Source: Phytophthora quininea
Taxonomy: Eukaryota; Oomycota; Peronosporomycetes; Peronosporales; Peronosporaceae
Assembly: GCA_011947345.1 (NCBI GenBank)
Contig: JAAVTG010000665.1
Span: forward strand, 169,831-233,830
Reading direction: 5' to 3'
DNA length: 64,000 nucleotides
Below, in pieces: positions 11,225-21,858 of the stretch. How positions within the stretch are numbered: the stretch's first letter is position 1; every line of letters begins with the position of its first letter. The translations under genes were made by a program, and so were the position numbers. A model generated the notes under the pieces. That model searched no databases. It had not been told where the DNA came from and saw only the letters and a program-made list of their open reading frames with translations.

Positions 11225-12829
11225 CTGTAGCGGTGATGAAGTCGTGAAATTGGGAGGGCGGCAAAATGCGAAGTGGAAACGAGATGTCTAGCCAGAGTTC
11301 CGCCGGTGCATTTTGTTCATGATCAGAAAACGAGATGAGGACGAAGAGCATCGACGCTTACGCGGCAAGCTCGGCTTATGTGGTTCCTTAGCATCCGGAA
11401 TCGCTCCGCTTGGCGATCTGCATTCTGGGTGACTTGGAGCTGTATCGGCTTCTCGTTTTGTTGGAACAACTTCGAGCGATGCTAGGCGAGAGCAATTCCG
11501 GCGAAACTCGCGAACAGAGGGCCTAGCACTTCAACTCTGTTTCACCTCCAACGTGACAGGAAGCGGCAACGGAATACCATCGTTAGGATCGACGCCTTGG
11601 ATAGTGCGCCAGGAGAATGAGCTCCTCAAACGGGATAAGACTTTATCAAGAAGCAACGTTAAACGGACTGCCTCTCGGCTCGCGTTTTGCGGTCTCTGGC
11701 AACTTCGTTGCCTTCCTTCGCCTCCACCTCGTTGGGGCAACTTGTGGATAGGGCTGCCTTGGTTCGGAAGGGCAAATGCGTGTAGTCTCCGGCGTTATTT
11801 GCGTGCTGCCCACTCCAAGTGGAGCAGCTTGCCCTTGCACTCACCTATCCAGAAAAGTGGAGACGACCTTCAGCCTTGGCGTGGCGGCCGAGGAATCTGC
11901 GTCAGCAGGAGCTCCGACACAGCCTTGGGCGCCAGGAGAACGCAACATACACTCCTCAAGAGCTTAGAGACCAACAGCGATCTGCCGACCCCAGCAAGCG
12001 AGCGCGCAGCTCGTGCGTGATGTGACTCCGGTCTTGCCACGGGCCGACACCTGAGACGGCTCGGTCGCGCCTGGCAACAGCTTGCTAGGCCCAGGCAGGG
12101 CGATACGGCTCCAGCTCTGATAGCTGAAGACGCTGTGGAGCGACGGAGACATCGTCTGAAGCGCCAACCTTCTGACGACTTTAGCGGTGATGCCTTCATC
12201 GCGGCGACCTGCTGTCCTCGCATTGCACTCGAGCGAGGAGGCGCGAAAGGCCCAAGAGACGATAGTGAGAATGCAATCCGCGCGAAGCTTGATCGTCTAC
12301 AGACCGCGCGTCAGGGCCTGAAATGCCTGACTTGGTCAATGTATGGTGTTGAACTTTACAAAATAGACGAGGCGGCGTACTGTATGTGTTGCTTGGTAGC
12401 TCTGCTTCAGTTTTGCGTTGAACTAGTAAGACCCCGCCCCCGCATGCAGCCCCGCTTCGCCTTGCATGGTACCGATGTTGCTAGCACCATGACCACATCG
12501 ACAGCGTCTTTCATCGACAGCGTCTTCGAGCTGCCGTGGCCCGATTTTGGCGTGAAGTCGACGCGCGATAGAGACGCGAGGCGGTGAATGTCAAACCAGC
12601 TCGTGTCTACAGCGCCCACCCAATATCGCTTTTTCAGGCCATAATCAACATCGAAGAAGCCTTGCTTGCTCGGCATGCTTTCGCTCAGCCTTCCGAAGGT
12701 GCCAGCAGAGGTGAACGAAGAACTACTGCTGGGAGGGGTGGATGGCGGCACAAAATATATTGACATCGTCAATAAAAATAATAATAATCCTAACGGTGTA
12801 GAATGCAACACAAGGCAACACGATGCTGC
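11225..12829. other. Intergenic, no confident gene
   Basis: Short frames on both strands overlap each other and lack known motifs. The least implausible is a minus-strand frame from ATG 12676 to 12407 (about 89 codons, containing GFFDVDYGLKKRYWVGAVD), just downstream of the HTH gene. I do not recognise it. An (AATAAT)-like A/T stretch at 12770-12790 could mark the 3' end of the HTH gene. Confidence 0.35.
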
Positions 12830-13363
12830 TCAGAGGCGCTGCGACGAACGGCGCATAATCTCTATCTGGTGCTTGAGCAAGTAGCACACGGCAGCGCGCG
12901 AGACGCCGAACTCCTTGGCCAGGTGGGCCTGCTTCTCGCCGGCGCGCACGCGGCGCACGATCTCGCAGCGTTCGCGTTCCTTGAGGTACTTCTTCTTGAC
13001 GCGCTTGCCCGCCGTGGGGCAGAAGTGGGAGCCGTTCGGGGACATTGGCGCGGCGCCGAGGCCCACGGCCGTCAGCGGCCGCTTGAAGCCCGAGCAGTTC
13101 TCGTCGCTGCGGGAGCGCCGCCGGATGTCGCCGGCCATCATGTCGTCGTCGTCGGTATCGGAGCTCGAGGGCGACTGCGCATAGTAGTTGCAGTTGTCGT
13201 AGTAGCGCGGCGGCGAGGGCAGCGCCATGCCGGCTTGCCGCCACCCGTAGGTGTAGCCACTGGGGCTCAGCGACTGCTGCTCGCTCAGCAGCGGCGACGG
13301 CGGCTGCGGCGTGGCCGTGCTCTGCAGGAAGGCCTGGAAGCTGGGCAGCACTGTCATGGCCAT
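12830..13363 (-). CDS. Small helix-turn-helix (Psq/homeodomain-like) protein
   Basis: A 177-residue protein starting at ATG 13363. Residues 1-125 are low-complexity, rich in Ser, Pro, Gln and Tyr, with an acidic patch (SSSDTDDDDMM). Residues ~128-172 are a compact basic domain, KKYLKERERCEIVRRVRAG followed by LAKEFGVSRAAVCYLLKH. It has the helix-turn-helix pattern of Psq/CENP-B N-terminal and resolvase-like DNA-binding domains. Such domains occur in both transposases and transcription factors. No catalytic domain follows, so a nuclear DNA-binding protein is the simplest reading. High GC and clean frame use resemble the neighbouring host genes. Confidence 0.65.
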   Translation of the reverse strand: MAMTVLPSFQAFLQSTATPQPPSPLLSEQQSLSPSGYTYGWRQAGMALPSPPRYYDNCNYYAQSPSSSDTDDDDMMAGDIRRRSRSDENCSGFKRPLTAVGLGAAPMSPNGSHFCPTAGKRVKKKYLKERERCEIVRRVRAGEKQAHLAKEFGVSRAAVCYLLKHQIEIMRRSSQRL

Positions 13364-14713
13364 GGCGGTGGTCGGGCAAAAGAGTCTTTACGGAAACGTG
13401 ATGGGAAGCCGTCCAAAGTGTAAATGAGCTGAGGCATGGCGCGTGTTGTGTTGCATGCCGGGCGGCGGCGGCGGCAAAGATATGAGCCCCGCGCCGCGCG
13501 CGCCGTTGTGCTCCGTCGCAGAGACTGGATGTGTTGCGCCAAACTGCAAGCGGTCTAGGGTTCTGCTATACTGAGCGCCAGTCATTTTTTTAACATTGCG
13601 CTCCAAGCAGCGGTGCACTGTAAAACAAGCCGGCACAAAAAGACGCACAGCAGCAGGTACAATCATCGGAACCACAGACTGAATCCTGCGTTTTGTCATG
13701 CTTGGCGCGCACCGCGCTTGCAGTCGCTGCACGCACAACAAGCATTCGCACCGCCGAATAGCGTCCACGACCGCCGGCTAAAAGCGGCCTGCAAATCGCG
13801 CGTACGTACCGCTAATTCGCGGCCCCAAGTGCACTGCTGCAAAGGCGCGCGGGCACTGCTGTCGAGCGCCGTTACCCGTCAAAGCCCTTGCTGTGCGTCA
13901 AAGACAGCTCGCATGCGCTGCGAACGCGCTGGACTTCGACTCCTTTATTGCCGGCCAGTTTAACTGTCGCTGAACTGCTGGCGGAGCTCGTCGCGGCAAG
14001 GAGTGCAAGACCTCTCGATTTGATTTAACGGACTTGCGTTGACACACATGTCGGCTGGCCCGCGCGGTTGGCGGCAGCGCGTGGAGGTCCAGTCAGCATA
14101 GTGAAGCCCTGTGGCGGCAGGCCTTGCATTCCTGTTGTCGACCACCACCGTCGCGATTGTCAAAATCATAAAAGGGCACAAAACGGAAGTGCAAGCGCGT
14201 GGCTATCGCGCGCCCCATCCATCATGCCGCCGGTGCTGCGGCGAATCTGGGCCACTCGCGCCGTTAAATGCGGCAAAGACGCGGAGACCGCGACGAGGCG
14301 CGAGCTGCAGCGAGCAAGCAACCCGGCGCCGCGCCGTCAAGCCGACGCGGGCCACCACCGCCAGCACGCCTCGGCATGGATCTCGCCGCCGCACCCAGCC
14401 TGACCCAGCATCGCTGCCGACGTCCTCTGCGGTCCACTCTGCGATCGACCACCGAGCTACTGCGCCAGCCAGCTGCCTGCCGACAAGCTGGCGAAACCCA
14501 AGCAGCCTGACGGTGTCCCAAGCGTCCACTCGCCTTGAACTTTTCGCGCGGCACTGCTGGGCCGCCGGGCTTTGGAGGCGAGTGGCGCCACAGCAAACCT
14601 CGCAGTCGGTCGCTTTGTCCATGGTGGCGAATAGCAGGGTCGGGTCGGCTTGGACTAGTTCAATCGCGTGACTGTGCGGCTCTGCAGGCGAGATCGGCCA
14701 AACTGTCGTTGAT
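13364..14713. other. GC-rich intergenic region
   Basis: Contains the presumed promoter of the HTH gene (near 13364-13450) and the region downstream of the kinesin gene. Long frames at 14111-14671 and 14203-14622 lie on opposite strands, are arginine/alanine-rich and have no motif, so I treat them as shadows of high GC. No RNA gene was recognised. Confidence 0.4.
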
Positions 14714-16883
14714 TTAGTTGGGGCCGTGTTGCTGCTCCTTCCAGACTTGAAACTGGATCGCCACGTGCTGCAGCATCTGCGCCTTGATTTTGACCAGGTA
14801 GCCCACCTCGGCCTTCTTCTCCTGGAGCTGCTCGAACGCGGCGCGGTAGCGCTTCTTGGCGTCCTGGAGCTGCAGCAGTGGGACGCTCTCGAGCTCGTTC
14901 GGCTGGTCCGCGCCGTCGTCCCGCAGCGTCTGAAGCTTTAGCGCGCACCCGTCGATTTCCCTGTACACGTCAAGCATGAGTCATCGTCGATGTTGAAGCT
15001 GTCTAACCAATCGCGGCAACGTACAACTTGACCCGATTGACAGCAAGCGCCAGCGCCTGATACTGGGCCTTCGCCTCGCGCAGGTTCTGCTTGGACAGCT
15101 CAAGGTCCCGCAGTGCTTCCGCTCCCGGGTCGGCGCCGCCCACCGTCTTGAAGCGCTCAAAAGCTGCTTGTCGCTCTGGCGGGGCGACTCAGACACAGCA
15201 AACGTTGTCGCCGCACGCTGTTCCCTCCCTTCTCTGCTTCGAGGGCCTGGTTGCTTCTGAAGATCGGCGGCAGCACTATGCCCGGGTTGTCCGAGCATCC
15301 ATTGGATGACACCCGGCTCGTTTCGGGCGGGGGCGTCTGACCGCGCAACGCTCGGATCTGCGCCACCATTTTGCTCCCTGGCTTCCTGCTGTGGCTGTTC
15401 ATTGTCGGCTCCGAGAATGATTTCAGCTCAAGACAGATTGAGCGAAAGGCATGCAGTAGCCGCTGCACCTGCGCTAAACTCTCCACGGACGGAACCGCTG
15501 CAGCGTCTGCCAAAAACGCGCTAACCTGCTGTCGACATACTTCCTCTTCGTTGACAGACACCTCGTTGTTTTCCTCTCGCGTTCGTGTCCGCCCGGAAAT
15601 CGCGTCGTACAGCGCCAGCTCCTCACGTAACCTCCGGATTTCATCACGATAGGCAGCACGTTCTTCGCCGGCCAGCTTGGATCCAGCAGCAGAACCGGCA
15701 GCAACGTTGACAATTGCCTGGGTCTTGACATGGCGCATTCGAGCTGCAAATTTTAGCGTAGCGAGACTCTGGTCGGCATGGGATGGCGCTGGCCAAACGC
15801 ACGCTACCAGCAATGTTCGACAGTTTCCACCCAGCGAGTCCTTGAGCAGATTAGTCAAAGGTGTCTGTCGAAATGGGACGTGAGGCCGATTCTTGCTGCT
15901 GAGCGCGAGCACGACCTGCTCCAAGAACGTCAACGATCGATTGATATAGCAAGCCTCGTTGGCCCGCGTCGACCCGGCTTCGGTCAGGGTCTTTTCATGC
16001 GTTCCGACCCAGCCAAATCTACAAGATGTAGCTTGCTGTAGACGACATCGGCCTCGGACCTGCTTACTTCACTTCCAGGGGCTTCGTCTTCTCCCAGTAA
16101 ATGTGCAGACATCGCACTTCGTTTGCGCTCCAGATACACCGTAAAAATGCAGTGAGAGCGCGTAGAAATACCATTGAGTGCGTGTTCAGCAACGGCGCGA
16201 CTCGTTTCACCTTGAAATACAAAGTCTAGTGCCTGCTCTTCACTGGCCACCAGAGCTTTTGTGAGCCCCCGCACAAAAGTTTGCCCTCGCGCATTCTCCT
16301 GGATAGCGAGGTCGTTAGACGAATTGGCACTGTTCCCAGCATCGACAGCGAGCAGATCAATGAGACGGTCATTGTAGATCTCAAGGTATGATACCCGTAG
16401 AGTGTACGCGTGGTCGGCATCCTGTTGTGTCCGCTGAAATACTCTAGACAGCGATCGGGCAATAAGTCCACGGTCTTCGAAACGGCGACGCGGACCTCCC
16501 CCGACATTGTAAACGTTTTTCCTGCCCCCGTTTGACCGTACGCAAGGATGCAACCATTGTAGCCGCTCAACGCTCCATCAACTACGTCACTAGCCACCAG
16601 CCGAAACACTCCAGCCTGGGTTTCGCTGGGAGGAAGTACGTGATCGAACCGAAAGCTCGTGCCACCGCCCGAAGATGTATCTGTGACCACACTGATCGTC
16701 TGTAGTATTTAAGATACAACAGCACAATTGATAAGGCCAAACGTCAGCAGTACATGAGCGATAACCTCTTACCTGTTCCTGTTGGTTGATGGCCACAGCT
16801 TCGCTCGCGCTAGAATTGCAGGCAACACCTTCCTTGGTGGTAGTTGGCCGAACACGAATGCAGACTCTGACGCGCTTCTGCAT
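14714..16883 (-). CDS. Kinesin-9 (KIF9/KIF6-like) motor protein, frameshifts present
   Basis: Start ATG 16883 (MQKRVRVCIRVRP). Exon 1 is 16773-16883; intron 1 is 16700-16772 (GTAAGA...CTACAG); intron 2 is 14961-15024 (GTACGT...TACAG). The motor has the P-loop GQTGAGKTFTMSG, VSYLEIYNDRLIDLL, a switch I-like STRSHCIFTVYLE, the switch II HLVDLAGSER, then YINRSLTFLEQVVLAL and LLKDSLGGNC. The C-terminus (FEQLQEKKAEVGYLVKIKAQ, QFQVWKEQQ) resembles the kinesin-9 tail. This family works in flagellar motility, which fits zoospore-forming oomycetes. Single-base gaps break the frame at a C run (16498-16502) and a T run (15992-15995). A third frame change, or an unrecognised mini-intron, lies at about 15180-15250. 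The conserved sequence on both sides suggests an otherwise intact gene. Confidence 0.85.
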
Positions 16884-17030
16884 GCCGAGCAGTGGCAGCG
16901 GCAGCTTTGACCAGCTCTCGGTTGACGAGTGCTCGCAATCCTCAGCATAAGGTCGAGTGTGTCGCTTCAACAACGATCGAAACGATGCCTCGGGTGAAAC
17001 GTACCAGGGTCCTATTAGATTATCTGTCGA

Positions 17031-18672
17031 TCACTTGCGCTTAATAGCGGCACTCAGATCCATGTCTTCATCTTCGTCTGAGCTTGACTCCGCCTTCTTT
17101 TTCCTATTCTTCTTTGCTGCAGTCTTTTCACAGACTTGGGGCTCTGTTTCGCTTTAACTGATTGTGCCGATTTTACGGTCTCGGGTGGTTTGGACGTCGT
17201 GCCAAACTCGCTCTGCAGCACACCACCTTCCTCTTCGCTATCGCTGTCGCTACCGATCAGCGCTTTCTTGCTCTCCAGATTAGCGAGCTTCGAAGGCTTT
17301 TCCTTCTTGCCGTAGATCAAGTCGCGGATTGTGTCGCTGCTTGCCAGTTGGCGGAACTCGTCCCGGGCAGCATCGGCCATGGCTAAACCTGCTGCAGCAG
17401 GCTTTTCCTCGGTATTATCGGCAGCTGTCTCGAGCGACTCCAATAACTCCGCCATAGATGTGACCTGTTGCTCAGTCTCCTCCTTGCTCGGGTCATCTCG
17501 CAGTGCAATTGGAGCATGCAGTATACCGAAGTCTGTCATCTCACCCAAGTCCACCTTTTCCGTAGTACTCTTCGCATGCGCTTCGTCCAGCGTGGATGAA
17601 ACATCAGCAAAAGCTCGGCCTCGCAATAGTGCGCGCCGACGTTGCACGGCCTCCTTGTCCGCTTTCATTTCCTCTTCCTTGAGGAATGTCGTGAGTTCAA
17701 CAGCGCGTACAGCGGCCACGTTCGCACAGTGCAGCACAGTGTTCGGAGAGACTGCAGCACCGCCAATCTTGTGCACTGCGCAGAGCTCACGGAACGAGTT
17801 GAACGTGAAACTCAAGCGCGCGTCGGTAATTCGCTCCTCGCGGTCCGTCGGGTCCATAAAGATAACGGGCTCGCCGTCCTCGTCAGTATCGTCATCCATA
17901 TTGACATCTTGCGCAGAAGCCACGCTAGCGGTAGGCTGCAAGAAGCAGAAAGAAATAGAAATTGGGATGTGGTGGAGACTTAAAGGCACCGCAGCGTGTT
18001 CATCCACACTGTAGACGGTGACTCCTCCGTTGCCCGCATTGCCCTCCTTTACGGCCACTTCCGGTCTCCTGTAGTGCATTAACGCCGCAATTGCCGCCAG
18101 AGAGGCTGCGTCCACGAGATTGCCGCCGTGATCTACCACGTGCACGTGGCAAGTGATAGCCCAGACCTTCTCGCCAGCTACCACCGCGAGCGCCTCCGTG
18201 TCCAGTGCACGACTCTCACGAACGCCTCGCTCCACAAGTCTCGCCAGTTCTGCGGCTGCCACCGAGGACGCAGCTCCACGTCCAGCAGACGCCGACGCTT
18301 CGAAGCTGGGCGAGGCCATGGGCGACAACTCCACAGCGAAGTGGAGGAATCCTTCAGTTGGTCGGTCGGGGAACGGCGGCACAATTTCTCCGTGGACGTT
18401 GCCGATCACACTGCAGCAAGAGAAATAAACAGCAAACGTTAGGTTGTTGGCCTCAAGGGTGACGACAACCGACTGATGCGCTAGTACCGAGTGCGGCCCA
18501 ACTGCACCTCCGCTTGGCTCTCGCTGTCGCTGCGCCGGAACTGGACACGGATCTTCCGCTGCTGCAGCAGCTCGCGGCCGTCGGGGCGCACATGCGGCGG
18601 CTGGCGGATGCAGTTGGCCAGGAACTGCCGTTCGCTCTCGCTCAGGAATTCATGCTCGTCGCGCAGCGACAT
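17031..18672 (-). CDS. RRP45: Exosome complex subunit RRP45 (EXOSC9)
   Basis: Exon 1 is 18488-18672 (ATG 18672), intron 18411-18487 (77 bp, GTACTA...TGCAG), exon 2 follows. The N-terminus has SESERQFLANCI, RPDGRELLQQRKIRVQF and, across the splice, LGRTRVIGNVHGEIV. The RNase PH fold continues with FAVELSPMASPSFE, PLSLHHIPISISFCFL, DPTDREERITDARLSF and LCAVHKIGGAAVSP. RRP45 is one of six RNase PH-like ring subunits of the RNA exosome, which degrades and trims RNA in nucleus and cytoplasm; eukaryotic copies are non-catalytic. The C-terminal tail is acidic, then lysine-rich. At 17125-17128 a T run appears one base short. Beyond it the other frame reads AKKNRKKKAESSSDEDED and stops at 17031, clearly the natural end. 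The uncorrected frame would stop at 17054. Confidence 0.92.
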
Positions 18673-18757
18673 CGTCGTCAGTGCCGAAATGGCTGGTGGC
18701 GCGATCTCATCAATTTATGTGCGCATACACAAAAAGAATGGCCTGAGAGAGATTATC
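18673..18757. promoter_or_regulatory. Short bidirectional promoter between RRP45 and TFIIA-gamma-like gene
   Basis: Only 85 bp separate the divergent start codons at 18672 (minus) and 18758 (plus). The two genes must share regulatory sequence or overlap in their 5' leaders. No TATA box is obvious. An upstream in-frame ATG at 18689 could shorten this gap further. Confidence 0.5.
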
Positions 18758-19141
18758 ATGGACGGGTACAGGCAGACCTTGCTGGGGCGCGCGCTGGCGG
18801 ACACGCTGCAGGACCTGGAGCAGACGGACGCGGCCAGCACAGTGGACGGAGACCTTCTGTTTGACCTGTTCGACGAGGTGATGCGGTGGGAGCTGCACAA
18901 TAAGAAGAAGAAGATCGCCGAGGGCCAGCCGCAGTCGTTCACACACGGCTCGATGGAGCTGACGGGGAGAGTGACGGCCTTCAATCGGTACATGGACGAC
19001 TGGAGCGTCCAGGCGCGAGTGCCGTCGAGTGGTGTTACGCTGGATCACAGTGCTGCAGACTTGCACCCTCCAGCGTTGCTTCAGGAACAAGCGGGCGAGC
19101 AAGAAGTGGCTGTGCGGCTGAAGCTGCGAAAGCGAAAGTGA
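18758..19141 (+). CDS. TFIIA gamma (small) subunit-like protein
   Basis: A 127-residue protein from ATG 18758 (MDGYRQTLLGRALADTLQDL), giving the N-terminal helical pair of TFIIA-gamma. The C-terminal half has SFTHGSMELTGRVTAFNRY then MDDWSVQARV, which lines up with the beta-barrel segment that in the family reads roughly G-x-L-x-x-Y-R-x-x-D-x-x-W. TFIIA stabilises TBP on promoters in RNA polymerase II initiation. The tail (residues ~95-127, ending RLKLRKRK) is longer and more basic than usual, and an unspliced intron there is possible. An alternative start at 18689 would add 23 residues of unlikely sequence. Confidence 0.7.
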   Translation: MDGYRQTLLGRALADTLQDLEQTDAASTVDGDLLFDLFDEVMRWELHNKKKKIAEGQPQSFTHGSMELTGRVTAFNRYMDDWSVQARVPSSGVTLDHSAADLHPPALLQEQAGEQEVAVRLKLRKRK

Positions 19142-19759
19142 TGCGGTGTTGACACGAGAAATGTGGTGCTGTATAGACGACGGGCTAAAGTGGAGACAGC
19201 AGTTCCGTGCGATGACTCAAGCCGCGTGCGCGTATCTTACGGAGGCGCCCAACCTTGACCGAGCCTCCAGCTCCTCGCTGTCGTCAATGACGATTTCACC
19301 AAGGGAGCAAGCAGCACTTCAGTTCCTCGGTGTCGTCATTGACGACTCATCAAGGACTCAAGCAGCAGCTATAATACGAGAGCTGTTCCCTACGCCACGA
19401 GAGTGCAGCTCTTAGATTGTTATTTGTCGATCGTGTGGATATTCCAGGTAAATCGAAATTCCGCGCTGTGATTGGCTCATTTAGCCACAGGCGCGTGGCG
19501 GCTCTCGGCCGCACATCCGAAGGGGAGGAAACACTCGCGACTTTGGCTGGAAACGGAAGGTGCGTTGCGTGGGTGCTGTGGATGTGACTTGGATACGGGG
19601 CGCGGGCGGAGCGGGAAGAGGCGTAGCGGTGCACTTCAGCTGGTGGTGGTGCAGTGCGCATATCTCCCAGTCCTGTTAATCTCCGGCCTAAACGCTCCAA
19701 AAGCTCACCATTGTTGGACGCGACTGACCCTGTGACCTCGTTGTTGTGCTCCCACCAGC
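19142..19759. other. Intergenic region upstream of the OSCP gene
   Basis: No gene recognised. Two related 40-50-bp segments lie at about 19275-19305 and 19322-19352, each with a CTCGSTGTCGTCAWTGACGA core, where TCGTCATTGACGA is near-palindromic. They could be a small direct repeat or paired regulatory sites. The last ~80 bp would be the OSCP leader. Confidence 0.35.
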
Positions 19760-20452
19760 ATGCTGCCCACGACGATCAAGAACTCGGCGCGCAAGGTCGC
19801 GGCCTCTCCCGCTCTGACGCGCGGTCTGGCGTCGGCCGCCTCCACGAAGGAGGTGGAGGAGATTGGCGGCTTTGGCCAAATGACGCAGCCCAAGCTCAAG
19901 CTCTTCGGCCTGCACGCGCGCTACGCCAACGCCCTGTACAGTGTGGCGGCCAAGCAGAACCAGCTCGAGTCGGTGGAGAAGGAGCTGCTGACCATCGAGG
20001 AGACCATCACGAAGGAGCCTAACTTTGCCTCGTTCCTGCATGACCCGACGATCGCCCGCGCCTCCAAGAAGGAGGACATCGCCAAGGTCATGGAGAAGGC
20101 CAAGTTCTCCAAGCCCGTGGCTGGCCTCTTCGAGGTGCTGGCGGACAACGGCCGTCTGCCTGACGCTGTGGGTGTTATTTCCGCCTACAAGAAGCTCATG
20201 GGCGCCTACCGTGGCGAGGTGCAGGCCAAGGTGACGTCGGCCGACCCTCTGACCAAGGCTCAGCTGGACCAGGTCAAGAAGGCCCTGGGCAGCCGCGTGG
20301 AGAAGAACGAGAAGCTGCTGCTGGAGACGGTCGTGGACCCGGAGATCTTGGGCGGCCTGAAGGTGCAGATTGGCAACTACTTCATCGACTTGTCGCTCGC
20401 CACCAAGATCGACAAGATCAACACATTGCTTGCGAACTCGAGCCAGCAGTAA
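19760..20452 (+). CDS. Mitochondrial ATP synthase subunit O (OSCP/delta)
   Basis: A 230-residue intact frame from ATG 19760. Residues 1-~28 form a mitochondrial presequence rich in Lys, Arg, Ser and Ala without acids (TIKNSARKVAASPALTRGLA). The mature part matches the OSCP/delta family: LFGLHARYANALYSVAAK, a helical N-domain ending in AGLFEVLADNGRL, and the C-terminal signature VDPEILGGLKVQIG followed by YFIDLSLATKI. OSCP sits on top of F1 and links it to the peripheral stalk. Length is as expected. Codon use is strongly GC-biased and the frame is undisturbed, unlike several neighbours. Confidence 0.96.
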   Translation: MLPTTIKNSARKVAASPALTRGLASAASTKEVEEIGGFGQMTQPKLKLFGLHARYANALYSVAAKQNQLESVEKELLTIEETITKEPNFASFLHDPTIARASKKEDIAKVMEKAKFSKPVAGLFEVLADNGRLPDAVGVISAYKKLMGAYRGEVQAKVTSADPLTKAQLDQVKKALGSRVEKNEKLLLETVVDPEILGGLKVQIGNYFIDLSLATKIDKINTLLANSSQQ

Positions 20453-20935
20453 GTCGACTGGCAGGGAAAAGTCACGAGTGAACGTGGCGTAGCTAGTTGG
20501 TGTGGCGATGAGGGTGGCCGAGATATCTACTCGACTTGTCTGTAGCAGTGGAAGCCGACGACTAAATGAAGAACCTACTACAACGGAAATGAGTGAGCTC
20601 GTGTTCGTCGTCTGCGCTCGCCTAGCTGCCGAGAAGTTCTGTTGTGCAGTGGAGAGTGTCCATGCTGCTGTTGTCCCTTTGCAGGATTGTTTAACCTGCA
20701 GCATCAACATCTGCAGACAGAGCCGCTGCATCAAAACGTAGCAGAAACGCGTCCTTCTTGAATAAAAACATCCTTTGCTCGCTTGCATCATGGCATCCTG
20801 CAGCCTCCAACGGCATACTGCCACCTTCTCTTGCCCTGTCCCCACCTGACCTGGTGATCTCCGACCTCCGCTCCTCCCATACGGCTGTGCGTGTTGCCCT
20901 CGCTTTCGCTCTATGCGCGCTTTGTCTGGTCAGTC
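20453..20935. other. Intergenic region between convergent OSCP and Rab genes
   Basis: The 3' flanks of two convergent genes. No motif or RNA gene recognised; the long minus-strand frame that crosses OSCP continues here but is a shadow. Confidence 0.5.
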
Positions 20936-21610
20936 CTAACAGCAGCCTCCCTTGGAAGACTTGCCTCCTGCGTTGTTTGCCTGACTCAGAATAACTGGGC
21001 TCTGTCCTCCATAGCCGTAGGACCCCGTTCCAGCTGCACTACCCGTCCTGGATCCGTCACGCCCACTCCTCCGCTGCTCCTGGTCATGTTTCTTGAGTAG
21101 CTGCACCGCCAGACTCTCGAACAGCGCCTGAACTCCTTCGCCCGTTTTGGCGCTCGTACGGAACACCAGCGCGCCGATATCGTCCGCGAACTGTTGCGCC
21201 TTGGTGAAATCGAAGGAGGACGACACATCGCTCTTGTTGCCCACCACGGCCAGCACAATATCGTCCCCGACATGATGCTGCAGGTCCTGCAGCCACTCTT
21301 TAATCTTCTCGAAGCTGGCCTCGCTCTGCAGGTCGAACACCAGGATGGCTGCCTTGGCGTTGCGGTAATACATAGGCGCCATGGACCGGAAGCGCTCCTG
21401 GCCGGCCGTGTCCCAGATCTGCAGCGTCAGTTTCCGCCGCGCGCCGGCGTCGTCCCCGACGACCACACGCTTCTGCAGGAACGAGGCGCCGATGGTGGCC
21501 GACGTGGGCGTGGAGAAGCTGCCGTGGCAGTAGCGCATGGTGATGGACGTCTTGCCCACGTCCGTAGGGCCGATGATCACCAGCTTGCGGTCCAGCCCCA
21601 CGTCCTCCAT
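20936..21610 (-). CDS. Rab-family small GTPase (Rab5/Rab21/Rab22-like)
   Basis: A 224-residue intact protein from ATG 21610. G1 is GPTDVGKTS, effector region TSATIGASFLQKRV, G3 WDTAGQERFRSMAPMYYR, G4 NKSD and G5 TSAK, all in place. The C-terminus is a flexible Ser/Gly-rich tail ending in GGCC, a double-cysteine geranylgeranylation site that would anchor it to endosomal membranes. The TIGASF effector sequence points to the Rab5/21/22 endocytic branch. The Asp in the P-loop (GPTDVGKT) is at a variable position and does not disrupt nucleotide binding in known Rabs. Confidence 0.93.
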   Translation of the reverse strand: MEDVGLDRKLVIIGPTDVGKTSITMRYCHGSFSTPTSATIGASFLQKRVVVGDDAGARRKLTLQIWDTAGQERFRSMAPMYYRNAKAAILVFDLQSEASFEKIKEWLQDLQHHVGDDIVLAVVGNKSDVSSSFDFTKAQQFADDIGALVFRTSAKTGEGVQALFESLAVQLLKKHDQEQRRSGRDGSRTGSAAGTGSYGYGGQSPVILSQANNAGGKSSKGGCC

Positions 21611-21858
21611 CTCTGGTGGTGGCGTGGCTTTTTAGTGCTGGGAATAATTGAGCGAACTCTTGTTTTTTATTTACAATATATATTTATAACCAGAGGTTTC
21701 GACGGGAAGCGCTTACTAGCAGAGGACTCACGCTGAACTACAGGAAGTTCTTCGAGATGCTACAACGCGACACCACTAACGGAGGAAGGGTCTTAACTCA
21801 CTTACACACAACTTGTTAGTCTTAAGGAAAGTTTCGGACTGAAGGCAAATGTATCGAG

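Noticed and set aside
14111..14671. 186-codon Arg/Ala/Ser-rich frame
   Set aside because: No motif, overlaps an equally long opposite-strand frame, typical of high-GC intergenic DNA.
19688..20845. 385-codon frame opposite the OSCP gene
   Set aside because: A shadow of a well-conserved GC-rich gene on the other strand.
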